The notes below the pieces were generated by a model. That model saw nothing but the letters and a program-made list of their open reading frames with translations, did no database searches and was not told the DNA's origin. This document shows positions 1-8,559 of a stretch of 17,452 nt of DNA, in pieces. The position numbers and the translations under genes were made by a program. The stretch comes from Bacillota bacterium (lineage in GTDB: Bacteria > Bacillota > Clostridia > Christensenellales > Borkfalkiaceae), in contig QAKE01000043.1 in NCBI GenBank assembly GCA_003343995.1, forward strand, positions 1 through 17,452, given 5' to 3'. Each line of letters begins with the position of its first letter. Position 1 is the first letter of the stretch.

Positions 1-1766
1 CTCCACTTTAAAGCGCCCGTACCGTTTGCCGACTGAATATGGATCGTGTTCGTCGCAGTACTTATAAAGGCGCTGGCCCCGTCCGTATTATTGTTATAGG
101 AACCCGTCGCAAACATAGCGCGTGCCAGCGCGTAATAAAAACCGCTCCGTGGCGTAAAGGGCAGCCCTTGTATTCGCGCGTAATTCGTCCCGGCAGCCGT
201 TACATTGACCTTCATATACAGCGTAATATATACAAGATCTCCGATCCGGTAATAATACGCATAGCTATAGCTTGTCGTATACGTCATGCCGCCGCCCGAC
301 GCGATTAACTTCGGCGTCCACGTGCCGTACGTCACGGGCAGTCCCAAACTGCTGAGAACTGATGCAGCATTTTCAAATGATGTATTTTTATAAAAATGTA
401 CGTTAAGAGCAACCTCTAATGTATCTGTTTCTTCGGCAACCTTGCCTATGCCCATGCTCTTTCCGTCATTGCCCCAGTTCATTAGTGTAAAAGCCGTGGA
501 TGCGCTTGTATTGCGGACATCCGTGTTGTGATTGTCCTGTGCAACAACCCCCACATCAAAAGAGCTATTACCGTCAGCCAAGAATACATGCGTGTAATTT
601 TCGACTGTGTACACATTGTCCAGTGCTGTGAGCTGTATTTCGGTATACGAGGACTCGCCAGAAGGCCTATACCGCAACGTATAATTGGCTATATTTTGGT
701 TGTCAAGGGGGGTAATGGACGCCGAAAATACAGCTTGGATATAATCGCCTTGATCGTTTGCGGTGCCGTCGGAATTGCATCTACGCACGGCTAAACTGGA
801 TATATGCGGAGGAGAGTATCCGCGTACGGTGATTGTATCGCTGTATGTACCCTTGCGGCCACGCTTGTCCGTCACCGTTGCAGTGATCGTCATAGAGCCA
901 GAGTTGCGCAATACTCCCGTAGTTGCTTCGGCCGTCGTATAGCTCGCACCATTTGCGGAAATAAGATAAGATGCAATAGCTGACCCGTAAGAGATGGTTG
1001 CGCTCACGTTGATTTTAATTTTTGACAAGCCCTGCACCGGATACCCATATGTATTGTCCATCCCGGTTACATCATCCCATACAAATGTACATGACGGCTT
1101 AATGCTCGATGGCATATTGCAAGTGATAGACGTAGTATTTGATCCTATATCCGTATTCCCGCTGTATGTTGTGATCGTAAATGTGATAGCAACAGACGTA
1201 CCTGTGGTGTTCTGCTTGGCGAGCGATAACGGCGGCGTCCAATTTATGCTTGTATTACTACTCTTTGTGCAGACAGTCCCCGTAGCGCTCCCGCATTTGT
1301 ATGTAATCGTGTGCGTAAGGCTATTGGCCTGCCTAGTAACAGTCAAAGCCTGCGCCGTACCCAGTGTGCCGTTATTGGCTGATAGTGTGGACTTCCGGGC
1401 AATGGTATCCAGCGTAAATGTACCCGATCCGCTACAGTTAACTGCAACAGTATAGATACCAGCTTGCGCCGAAGCCGTAAAAGATTTTGTTCCGTCGCTG
1501 TTGTGTGTAAGCGTAAATGTGCCGCTCGCAACCGTGGTCCCGTTAAATAACTCAATTCTGGACGACGATGAATATACAGTTGTCCCTGCTATCACTACCC
1601 GGAAATTACCGGATATATAATAGTTTGTGGTTGACCCTCCAGCTCCTTTCAGGGTCCAGGAGATCGTAGTCTTATTGTCCGCAATGCTCTGACTCTGTTC
1701 CGTCCAGGCGAAGGTTAGATATCTCCCGTTATATGCGCTTGTATTAAAACTGCCACTCGACGCCAT
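1..1766 (-). CDS. DUF859-type tail tip / receptor-binding structural protein (3' end outside window)
   Basis: The minus strand is open from the ATG at 1766 to the left edge, giving at least 588 codons, so the C-terminus is missing. The start directly abuts the TAA of the upstream Tal gene (TAAATG), with AGGTGG a few bases before it. The protein begins MASSGSFNTSAYNGRYL and is rich in Ser, Thr and Asn with beta-sandwich-like repeats. Around residues 430-445 it has a GKSMGIGKVAEE motif, typical of DUF859-like and other phage tail-tip proteins. From about residue 480 it changes to a fibre-like segment (TWTPKL, a YRIGDLVYI stretch, then GLPFTP near 531), a style common in phage fibre C-termini. 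Position downstream of Dit and Tal agrees with a baseplate or receptor-binding role. The family call comes from pattern recognition, and the receptor is unknown. Confidence 0.85.
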   Translation of the reverse strand, partial: MASSGSFNTSAYNGRYLTFAWTEQSQSIADNKTTISWTLKGAGGSTTNYYISGNFRVVIAGTTVYSSSSRIELFNGTTVASGTFTLTHNSDGTKSFTASAQAGIYTVAVNCSGSGTFTLDTIARKSTLSANNGTLGTAQALTVTRQANSLTHTITYKCGSATGTVCTKSSNTSINWTPPLSLAKQNTTGTSVAITFTITTYSGNTDIGSNTTSITCNMPSSIKPSCTFVWDDVTGMDNTYGYPVQGLSKIKINVSATISYGSAIASYLISANGASYTTAEATTGVLRNSGSMTITATVTDKRGRKGTYSDTITVRGYSPPHISSLAVRRCNSDGTANDQGDYIQAVFSASITPLDNQNIANYTLRYRPSGESSYTEIQLTALDNVYTVENYTHVFLADGNSSFDVGVVAQDNHNTDVRNTSASTAFTLMNWGNDGKSMGIGKVAEETDTLEVALNVHFYKNTSFENAASVLSSLGLPVTYGTWTPKLIASGGGMTYTTSYSYAYYYRIGDLVYITLYMKVNVTAAGTNYARIQGLPFTPRSGFYYALARAMFATGSYNNNTDGASAFISTATNTIHIQSANGTGALKW

Positions 1767-3389
1767 TTAGCCACCTACTTTCAGGAAGGACAGAGAGCCG
1801 TTAGAGCGAGGGATAAATGCAAAGTTTCCAAATTGCGCCCTCTCGTTAACTTCTACTACAATATTACCAGTGTGGAAGTCCACCCCATCCCACCAGCCGA
1901 ATTGTTGTCCATTTTTTTTGAATACAATTATGTCATTTTCAATGGTGAGCGTGATTGCGCTGTCGCTACCTCCGAGCTTAATGCTCCCATTTTCGAAACT
2001 AATATAGCTATATATTTTCTCGAATTGCTCCCTCGCCTCTGCGTCATATTGATCCACCGTTGTTTGCAACGCCTCAAATTCGAAAACAAAACGATCCGCG
2101 AGCTGCGTCATCTGCGTTGAAATTGCCTCCGTGACTTGGTCGTCTGTGAGGTATGTTTGCGAAACCTCAAGCATAATAGATTCGCTAGTTTGCTCTATCA
2201 GGGATGACAAGACATTCTCCGTTGTCTGGACGGCGGCGGCAATATCCCTTGTATAATCAGATCTAATCTGGTTGGTGGTTTTGTGCAGTTCGTTTCTGCT
2301 CTCATTATCGCCTGCTACATCCGCATCTGTCAAAGATTTAATCTCTTTGCCCAACATTATAGTACTATTCGCGGGATGCAACAAATCCTCCGAGCGCTCG
2401 ACCAAGAGGAAATCTTCGTCCACCTCGTGCGGCTTGGAATGGACCCTAATGGCATCTCCTACTTGATAGTCATCGATACTCTTGTTGATACTAGACAAGT
2501 CTAGAGCAGATAATGTTAACGTAGTGGTAATGTGCCGACTATCCAATAGATATTGCTGTGCCTTGCTTAGTAGGTTGGCAGGCTCAGTAACGTCATCCCA
2601 TGTGACGGATTTGGCAATGCGTCCCCTAAGGGCAACGGCATCGTCATCCTGTATGTAGTCGTTGCCGTTATTTACGCTTTCGATCGTAATACGCAGTCCC
2701 GTGTTCTCATCTTTTGCTCCGTACGGAATAATTACTGTTGCTAAGTCCGTGTTGGCTCCGCTACGGGAGAGGTCCAGCAAGTTCTCCCCAAATGCTATCG
2801 CCTGTGCACTTTGATAACCCAGCGTAGCATACCAGTTAATAACCCGTACTCCATCATCCGGATCCGTTGTAAAAATAAAGTATCCTCCACAACGGTCCAG
2901 TAGCTTATTCAGCGTATCCATTACCGGTTCAGCGTTTTCGCTTTCCAGCCGGATATAATTGTTAGGATCTGTCACTGTCACTGTGCCGACACGGAATTGT
3001 TTAGGCACTTCCACCTGCGCATTATAGTCCTGCACTACAGCCGCGAATATTGTTGCAGGGTCATCCTGATACAGATATGGCCGAGATACAGCGTCCCGGA
3101 AGAAACACAGCTCTCCCTCACAAGTAACTACACGCCTGTTTAAAAAATCATCGTTAGGATATAAGGCGCGGCCACGAAATAACAACTTGTTATCTCTGTA
3201 TATCTCTACAATGGTCTTGTAACTGATGTAACTGCTATAGGCGGGGTGCCCAGGCGGCATAGTAATTTCAGCCGTACCGCCCTTGTTTAGGGAAGTAGTA
3301 GCTGTTAACCCCAACAGAGTATAGTCGGCGCCAGAATCTCGTAAGCGGCTGTCATACGCTAATACACTATCGGCATAAACCTGTATCAC
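1767..3389 (-). CDS. Tal-like phage tail protein, endopeptidase-tail family
   Basis: 540 residues. It resembles the prophage endopeptidase tail family (PF06605-like, gp44/Tal fold), which forms the central hub at the tip of siphophage tails. The N-terminal 350 residues are the structural hub part: a LNKGGTAEITMPPGHP stretch near 35, a D-rich region, and QVGDAIRVHS near 325. Residues about 360-450 (KTTNQIRSDYTRDIAAAVQ and following) look helical and may be coiled coil. A short beta domain ends at GSLSFLKVGG. I see no separate cell-wall hydrolase domain at the C-terminus, so any lytic activity is unproven. The start is GTG at 3389, overlapping the Dit stop as GTGA, which points to translational coupling. 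The DUF859 protein follows with no gap. Confidence 0.88.
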   Translation of the reverse strand: MIQVYADSVLAYDSRLRDSGADYTLLGLTATTSLNKGGTAEITMPPGHPAYSSYISYKTIVEIYRDNKLLFRGRALYPNDDFLNRRVVTCEGELCFFRDAVSRPYLYQDDPATIFAAVVQDYNAQVEVPKQFRVGTVTVTDPNNYIRLESENAEPVMDTLNKLLDRCGGYFIFTTDPDDGVRVINWYATLGYQSAQAIAFGENLLDLSRSGANTDLATVIIPYGAKDENTGLRITIESVNNGNDYIQDDDAVALRGRIAKSVTWDDVTEPANLLSKAQQYLLDSRHITTTLTLSALDLSSINKSIDDYQVGDAIRVHSKPHEVDEDFLLVERSEDLLHPANSTIMLGKEIKSLTDADVAGDNESRNELHKTTNQIRSDYTRDIAAAVQTTENVLSSLIEQTSESIMLEVSQTYLTDDQVTEAISTQMTQLADRFVFEFEALQTTVDQYDAEAREQFEKIYSYISFENGSIKLGGSDSAITLTIENDIIVFKKNGQQFGWWDGVDFHTGNIVVEVNERAQFGNFAFIPRSNGSLSFLKVGG

Positions 3390-4057
3390 GCAGCAAGCAC
3401 CGCCTCTCTATATGTGAGGGATACCGTCCCCGTACCGCTGTAAACAAGCTCATGTGTTCCCGGCGTTAAGTACAAATCCGGAAGAATATGCTCGCCCTCG
3501 GCAAGAGTCCAAGTACTGGCCCCATACTGCAGCGTAACTTCGCCCGCGGCTGAAATAACAACGACCGGTACTACAGGCTTACCGCCGCTAACTACAATCT
3601 GCGCGGTCTGTTCAGTGGCCGATGCAGTTAACTGCACCGTCGTCTCATCGGCGGCATAGTACCACGGTTCACAGACGGCGTTGAGCCGTACAGCGCAATG
3701 CGCTAAATCATTATACTGTGGGTATATCTGCACCCGTCCGATCAAATAGGCCGATGCATGATCCGGGTGGACAATACTCCATCTTTTACCATCAAGAGCG
3801 TTGACCATATCATCTATGCGTACTTGCCTTGACTGCCGGGTCCCCGCAGAACTTTCCAGCGTGGCCTCCAGTATCGCGGTCCCATAATAGGGCTGTCCAT
3901 CAGTCAGATAAGTAGACAAATCCAAAGGAGCATATCGGCCCGGAACATCTACTATACTTTGCATCTGCTCACCCTTGGTGAGCACGCAGGATGCGAGTGT
4001 CCACATTTCTGTCGCAGTATCATATCCACCAATTACCAACTTACGGTTTCCCATCAC
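3386..4057 (-). CDS. distal tail protein (Dit, Siphovirus tail component)
   Basis: About 222-223 residues, the usual size for a short Dit. Dit forms the hexameric ring linking the tail tube to the tip. The N-terminal half has the familiar Dit pattern: VPGRYAPLDLSTYLTDG near 38-54, an Ile/Leu-rich strand, then VHPDHASAYLIGRVQI near 96-111. The C-terminal half is a beta-sandwich with repeated Val/Gly strands (galectin-like in known Dits). The order tape measure, Dit, Tal is standard for siphophages of Gram-positive hosts. The start is ambiguous: GTG at 4057 or ATG at 4054, the latter forming a TGATG junction with the tape-measure stop. A GAGGGG run about ten bases upstream supports either one. 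Confidence 0.88.
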   Translation of the reverse strand: MMGNRKLVIGGYDTATEMWTLASCVLTKGEQMQSIVDVPGRYAPLDLSTYLTDGQPYYGTAILEATLESSAGTRQSRQVRIDDMVNALDGKRWSIVHPDHASAYLIGRVQIYPQYNDLAHCAVRLNAVCEPWYYAADETTVQLTASATEQTAQIVVSGGKPVVPVVVISAAGEVTLQYGASTWTLAEGEHILPDLYLTPGTHELVYSGTGTVSLTYREAVLAA

Positions 4058-6984
4058 CTGGCCCCCCTCGACGCCAATACGCGTCTCATCCCGAGTACGC
4101 TATCCATTTCTCCGGCAGTCCCACCTACCAGCGCCCCGCTATCCAACACTAGGACCTGTCCTGCCCTTATTGCGGCAAGAATGCTATCCAACTTCCCGCT
4201 TTGCATATCAGCAACCGCGGCATACCCGGCAGCCTGTCGGATAGCCTGATTATTCGCAATATTACGCAATGCATTTTGTCCTGCAACTTCTTGTGAGCTA
4301 TAAGCGTCCAAAAGAGCGGCCGCCTGGCGTTGTCCAGCTCTGGCAACGTCTTTTGTTTTGTTCTCAATGCCGATCTCCGCGCCTGCGCCTACGTCCTCCC
4401 CAAAGGCAATCGTCTTTTTTGAGGGAGAATTTGATTCCGCTTCGCTCCGGAACGCATACATGATACTTGTTACCATGCTCCTGGCTTTGGACATAAGGCT
4501 CGATCGTTTGCTTTCCATACCTACGCCTAACCCTTCCCCAAGATCCTCCCCTACACCCTCTGCGTCGGCATACGCGTTCGCAAATGCATCCAATGTGTCC
4601 GCATAACTTTGTTCAGCTTCTTCGACCATTTCCTTGGTATATCCGCTTACGCCTGCCTCAAAATTGCGTCTGGTGTTTCTTGCCTCGATACCCGCGTCGA
4701 TAGCCTGCTTTTTCAGGGTATCTAGCACGTCAGCAGTTTCCTGGTCTACCTTGTCGGAGTACTCTCCATACGCTTCCCCCTTTTCGACAAGCAGGTCAAT
4801 AGCGGCCTGCGTATTGCCCTCCAAAACAGCCTGCTGCGCCGCCTCATAGTCGTTAATTGTATTTTTGTAATTTTCATAATTATACAGTGATTGCTCATAC
4901 GCAATGTCTTTTTCATTGGCAAGATTTTGCTCTTCTTGCCAGCGCTTCTCCAATTCCTCAACGCGTTGCTGATCATAGAGCATAAGTTCTTGGTTATACT
5001 CATAGTAACCACTCTCTATCTTTTTGCGCCATTCTTCGTTAGCGGCCACGTAGTCCGCTTCCGCTTGCTTTGTTATTTCCAGCTGAGCATCGCGATCTTT
5101 TTGTTTGAGCATAACATTTTCATAGGCTTCGCCTTCCTGCTGGATGGCTTGTATATACGCTTCATTCTCTGCCTCTAACAATGCATTAGCTGTCTTTGTT
5201 GCAATCACTTCATTGATACTATTCTTTAGCTCGTCATACTGCGAAATAGTATCACCGACCATCTGGTACTCGGTACCCAAAGCGTTATTTAATTCGTTCA
5301 AAATAAATTGTGCACGGGCTTGATCAGCTTCTGCAACCTCTCCGTTGGCGTCGGCCAATCCCTGTAGTTCAGCGGCAAGGTCCTGTATATACCCCATTTG
5401 GTTCGTAATACCCTGCTGGTTTGCTTCTATTGCAGCCTGCTGATCACGGAATGATTGCGCCGCTTCGTCCGCAGCTGCCATAAACTCGCGCTCTTCTTCC
5501 GTCAGTGCATCTACACGCTCTGCGGATTCTTCAGTCGCCGCATTATATGCAAGCATTGTAGCGACAAACCCGCCGACCAACGTTGCAAGCAGCCCCCAAG
5601 GCGTAGCCGCCATAGCAACATTCAACGCTTTCTGTGCGACCGTCTGCGCTATAGTCGCGACGGTAACTCCTTTTGTTGCGGCCTCAGACGCAAGTGTGGC
5701 GACCTTGTATAACACAAGCGTAGCCGTGATGCCAGCCACGCCAGCCTTTATCACCGGCGTATTTTTCTTGACCCAATCCCCGATCGCCTTTATGGCCGGG
5801 AGCAGCTTGCTGCGCACAAAGTCCGCAACATCCTTCATCGGTTCTTCCGCTTCTTCGAGCAGGGCCGCGCCCATTTCTTTGATATCAGTAATAACAGGTT
5901 CCATATATCCACCGATCTTAGACATGGACCTGTTCCACTTTTCCGTGGCCTTGTTGGCGCGGATGACTTCCTCGTTTGTATCTCGATAACGGACAGCCGC
6001 CGTTTTGTATAGGCTGTTAAGTGTGTTTGTAATAAGTTTTTGCCGCTCCTGCTCATCAGTACACTTGTCAAGCGACGCCTGGAAACTATCCTCAGATTCT
6101 CCTGCCCAGTTCAAGGCGTCGGCAAGGCCGCCTGTAATTTGTCCGGTCTTTGCCGTCTCATTTGCAGCCTCGGTAAGATTCTCGATTGGGAGGCTGTCGC
6201 CAAATGTAGCATATACGCCCGTGGCAATATCTGTCCAGGTGGCTAAATCTTCTTCCGTATCGCAAAGCTTGGCCAAATGATTCGCCGCCTCTACAGCCTG
6301 GTCCGTCTCTCCCAAAATCCCCTGTAACTCGCTGTATGTTTTATACGCACTCTGCGCGTTATAGCCGCTGTCCGTAAATGCAACATCCAATTTACCGAGA
6401 GCGGTCCGGTACTCTCGTGATGCCTCCACTGCTGCGGCTAATGCGGTGACAGCTGCCGCAGCAGCAGTCGCCAAGGCAGTAACGCCTTTTTTCGCGGCGC
6501 CGTCCGAACTCTGATCCAACTGCTGTATTTCCGTGTTTGCCTCATGCGCCTCGTCGGCTACTTTATCCAGTTCTTCTGCCGCACCAGAGGTGCCATCAGC
6601 CAAGCCTTTCGACGCGTCAACTGTTTCTTGCAACGCCTTTTTGTAGCTATCCAGTTTGCCCTCTGTGGCGATGATCTCTCGCTGCAACTCGCGATACTGT
6701 GCCTCGGATACCTCGCCGCGCTCAAACTGGGCTTGCACCTGCTTCTCAGCCTCGCGCAATGTGCCCAGCTTCTCCTCAGTGTTGCTAATCGCGTCGGCCA
6801 AAACCTGTTGCTTTTGTGCTAACAGCTCGGTATTACCCGGATCAAGCTTGAGGAGTTTGTTAATGCTCCCCAGCTCACTGGACAGGTCGCGAGATTTTTT
6901 ATTAACATCCTCCAGAGCGTTGCCGAGTTTCGTCGCGTCGCCGCCGATCTCAACAGTAATGCCTTTTATGGTTTTACCGGCCAT
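4054..6984 (-). CDS. tail tape measure protein
   Basis: 976 residues, the longest gene here. It sets tail length and is ejected into the cell with the DNA. The N-terminus (IKGITVEIGGDATKLGNAL, then LLKLDPGNTELLAQKQQVL) is a signature of tape measures in Clostridia and Bacilli phages. Hydrophobic segments lie near 167-187 (Ala-rich), 411-432 and 455-480 (TPWGLLATLVGGFVATMLAY). Long charged helices at about 490-780 are likely coiled coil. The C-terminal SNSPSKKTIAFGEDVGAG region near 880-900 is a second recognisable tape-measure motif. The start has GGAGGT seven bases upstream and lies 11 bases inside the end of the frameshifted chaperone gpGT. At the usual 0.15 nm per residue, an inferred tail would be near 146 nm. 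Confidence 0.93.
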   Translation of the reverse strand: MAGKTIKGITVEIGGDATKLGNALEDVNKKSRDLSSELGSINKLLKLDPGNTELLAQKQQVLADAISNTEEKLGTLREAEKQVQAQFERGEVSEAQYRELQREIIATEGKLDSYKKALQETVDASKGLADGTSGAAEELDKVADEAHEANTEIQQLDQSSDGAAKKGVTALATAAAAAVTALAAAVEASREYRTALGKLDVAFTDSGYNAQSAYKTYSELQGILGETDQAVEAANHLAKLCDTEEDLATWTDIATGVYATFGDSLPIENLTEAANETAKTGQITGGLADALNWAGESEDSFQASLDKCTDEQERQKLITNTLNSLYKTAAVRYRDTNEEVIRANKATEKWNRSMSKIGGYMEPVITDIKEMGAALLEEAEEPMKDVADFVRSKLLPAIKAIGDWVKKNTPVIKAGVAGITATLVLYKVATLASEAATKGVTVATIAQTVAQKALNVAMAATPWGLLATLVGGFVATMLAYNAATEESAERVDALTEEEREFMAAADEAAQSFRDQQAAIEANQQGITNQMGYIQDLAAELQGLADANGEVAEADQARAQFILNELNNALGTEYQMVGDTISQYDELKNSINEVIATKTANALLEAENEAYIQAIQQEGEAYENVMLKQKDRDAQLEITKQAEADYVAANEEWRKKIESGYYEYNQELMLYDQQRVEELEKRWQEEQNLANEKDIAYEQSLYNYENYKNTINDYEAAQQAVLEGNTQAAIDLLVEKGEAYGEYSDKVDQETADVLDTLKKQAIDAGIEARNTRRNFEAGVSGYTKEMVEEAEQSYADTLDAFANAYADAEGVGEDLGEGLGVGMESKRSSLMSKARSMVTSIMYAFRSEAESNSPSKKTIAFGEDVGAGAEIGIENKTKDVARAGQRQAAALLDAYSSQEVAGQNALRNIANNQAIRQAAGYAAVADMQSGKLDSILAAIRAGQVLVLDSGALVGGTAGEMDSVLGMRRVLASRGAR

Positions 6985-7605
6985 GCGCCGTACCTCCCCC
7001 GAATTTGCGACGGAGCGCTGCCCTGTCAGGCTCTGTCTGCTCCATCCTCCAAGCGTTGTCCAGATAGTCGCGCCCCTCTGCCGTGCGGTTCAGCGCATGG
7101 ATATAGGCGTCCCGGAGCCATAATAGATATACACCATAATCCATTGCGCCGATTTGGTAGAAATTAAGGCCTGAGTATTCAGCGACCAGATGCCGCCCCC
7201 AAGTGGTTGTTATATACTTATGTCCTCCCGCCGCATTTGCAGCTGGATACGACGGGAGTGTCAGTTTTTTGATCGCTCAATTTCCGTTATATATTCTGCG
7301 TACGCCCGATAAAATACAACCAAGTCCTCTACGTCCATTTTATAGGTTGTGCGCAACTCATGCGCTGTAAATTTTATCAGATTACGATTGCAACTCATGA
7401 GGCGCGCGGCAAGGTCGTAGAGCACGTCCACCATTTCCTCGTCCTCTTTAGACAGCAGCACTCGCAGCTGGCCCTGTCGAGCCCGCAGCTCCTCTTGCAA
7501 GTCAACTGTCGGCGGGGATACGTTAATCACTGTGTGCTGCTCATCCATTAGAATCAACGGTAGGACAGGCGGTCGATATTGATTAAAGTCTAGCGTCTCT
7601 GCCAT
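6974..7605 (-). CDS. tail assembly chaperone gpGT, -1 frameshift fusion product
   Basis: Read from the ATG at 7605 to AAC at 7264, then with C7264 read again (codon CTG) to the TAA at 6974-6976. This adds 96 residues to gpG, about 210 in all from the preferred start. The extension has no start codon of its own, so ORF callers miss it, yet it is fully open and protein-like: EYSGLNFYQIGAMDYG, LLWLRDAYIHALNRTAEG, then YLDNAWRMEQTEPDR and a basic end. The WRMEQT-PDR pattern is familiar from the T part of tail chaperones in Gram-positive phages. In lambda and relatives gpGT binds the tape measure and recruits tail tube protein, and the two products must be made in a set ratio. It ends 11 bases inside the tape-measure gene. 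Confidence 0.88.
7225..7270 (-). promoter_or_regulatory. programmed -1 ribosomal frameshift signal (slippery site plus stem-loop)
   Basis: All three parts are visible. The heptamer A AAA AAC occupies 7270-7264 and is in the right phase (TCA AAA AAC TGA in the zero frame). A five-base spacer TGACA follows (7263-7259), containing the zero-frame stop. A stem then forms between CTCCCGTC (7258-7251) and GGCGGGAG (7232-7225): eight pairs including one G-U, with an 18-base loop. Stem-loops 5-9 bases after A AAA AAC are the classic -1 stimulators. The efficiency cannot be read from sequence. Confidence 0.9.
7261..7605 (-). CDS. tail assembly chaperone gpG (unshifted product)
   Basis: About 114 residues from the ATG at 7605 (MAETLDFNQYRPPVLP), ending SKN at a TGA just after the slippery sequence. 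It sits between the major tail protein and tape measure, the conserved place for G/GT chaperones. The C-terminal half is helical, with charged residues (SKEDEEMVDVLYDLAARLM, then DVEDLVVFYRAYAEYI). A longer reading from the ATG at 7650 is possible (129 residues), but I prefer 7605: it has AGGAG seven bases upstream, while the 7650 ATG is buried in the loop side of a strong hairpin and has no clear ribosome binding site. A fraction of ribosomes shift frame at 7264-7270 to make gpGT. Confidence 0.88.
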   Translation of the reverse strand: MAETLDFNQYRPPVLPLILMDEQHTVINVSPPTVDLQEELRARQGQLRVLLSKEDEEMVDVLYDLAARLMSCNRNLIKFTAHELRTTYKMDVEDLVVFYRAYAEYITEIERSKN

Positions 7606-7630
7606 TCCACTGCTCCTATACGTTTTAAAA

Positions 7631-7672
7631 TAGGGATTAGGCGGGGACATGGATGCCCCCGCCTAGAACCTA
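7631..7672 (-). terminator. strong hairpin after the major tail protein gene (leaky terminator or mRNA stabiliser)
   Basis: On the minus strand the arms TAGGCGGGGGCA and TGTCCCCGCCTA pair across a four-base loop (TCCA), with one G-U. Outside a 3x3 internal loop a further TAGG/CCTA pairing takes in the TAG stop of the major tail protein. Only TTTT follows (7630-7627), so it is likely a leaky terminator, or a structure that protects the 3' end of the abundant major tail mRNA and lowers expression of downstream genes. Confidence 0.65.
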
Positions 7673-8236
7673 GCTCTGCAATGCGGTGCCGGTTTCCTCG
7701 ATCAGAGTAATCAGGGTGCCATCATCATCCTGCGGCATGGCCTTAAATTCCGGCTCAATCACTGTACCAGCATCTGCGGCCAACGTCAACGTAAGGCCGG
7801 CGGTGTTTCGGCCACGAATCAAAACATATAGATCCCCGTCCTGTTTATCTTCATGCTTAAAACAAACGACCCAGTCCTTACCTTGCGTGTTGCCCGCGCC
7901 GCCGATATGAATCGTACGCGTACCTTCCGACGCATTGTCTGTGACCTTACAACGATCCGCGAGATACTTTAGGGTAGTACCGTTCCAGGTTAGCAGGCCT
8001 AACTTGAGTAACGCCTCCTCCGAGGTGGTAATAATCTTTGACACATATCCAAGATCATCCTTTTCCTCATATGTCTCCTCGGTGTACGACAACTCCGCGC
8101 CGCCCTTGCAATAACCCAAGCGGTTGGTATCCGTACAAATAGTATCTACATCCGGCATTGACCCGGAAAACTCCATAATATATGGAATCCCTGATCCAAG
8201 CGTAATAGTATCTTTCCCTCTTGTGGTTGTGGACAT
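7670..8236 (-). CDS. major tail protein (tail tube subunit)
   Basis: 188 residues, a usual length for the tube protein of this siphophage type. It polymerises into the hexameric rings of the tail tube around the tape measure. The N-terminus (MSTTTRGKDTITLGSGIPYI) and the following beta-rich, acidic sequence (YTEETYEEKDDLGYVSKI near 51-68) match the pattern of major tail proteins in Clostridia phages. Position upstream of gpG/gpGT and the tape measure agrees. AAGGAGG lies six bases before the ATG, one of the best ribosome binding sites in the window, as expected for an abundant structural protein. The gene ends inside a strong hairpin. No immunoglobulin-like decoration domain is seen at the C-terminus. 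Confidence 0.88.
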   Translation of the reverse strand: MSTTTRGKDTITLGSGIPYIMEFSGSMPDVDTICTDTNRLGYCKGGAELSYTEETYEEKDDLGYVSKIITTSEEALLKLGLLTWNGTTLKYLADRCKVTDNASEGTRTIHIGGAGNTQGKDWVVCFKHEDKQDGDLYVLIRGRNTAGLTLTLAADAGTVIEPEFKAMPQDDDGTLITLIEETGTALQS

Positions 8237-8247
8237 CTTTAGCCTCC

Positions 8248-8559
8248 TTAATTTTTAGTCATGTAAGTAAACTCGTAAATCACTTGATACCGCTGTATAT
8301 TTTGCAGCCAATACCTGGACTGCTTTGTCCAGTGCAAACCCCGGTTGTCAAGCGCGCCCTCAAGAGAGTATTCCGCAACGGCATCCTGTTTCGGTTCGTA
8401 TAGCTCGATCATTGCATCATGCGTAAAAATGCGATTGGCATTGTCCGGCCCATCCGCGCTCACCGTATCAAAATATATTGCATAGGTGCCATCCGGGGGG
8501 TCTGGGCACCTGGATGGCCACCCTGGAATTGTAGCAGCGGCTAACACTTCCTCGATCAT
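8248..8559 (-). CDS. probable tail terminator / tail completion protein
   Basis: 103 residues. It lies in the slot between the HK97 gp10-like protein and the major tail protein, where siphophages carry the tail terminator that caps the tail and meets the head connector. Sequence features are modest: an acidic N-terminal helix (MIEEVLAAATIPG), a Pro-rich segment near 12-22, and a beta-rich remainder ending YQVIYEFTYMTKN. The start overlaps the previous stop as ATGA and has AGGAGG seven bases upstream. The role is assigned mainly by position and size. A generic minor tail component is the alternative. Confidence 0.65.
   Translation of the reverse strand: MIEEVLAAATIPGWPSRCPDPPDGTYAIYFDTVSADGPDNANRIFTHDAMIELYEPKQDAVAEYSLEGALDNRGLHWTKQSRYWLQNIQRYQVIYEFTYMTKN

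Noticed and set aside
994..1455. 153-codon plus-strand open frame
   Set aside because: Shadow of the DUF859-type gene, which reads continuously on the minus strand through the whole region.
7606..7650. Longer gpG reading from 7650
   Set aside because: The ATG is inside a strong hairpin and lacks a good binding site; 7605 has AGGAG seven bases upstream.
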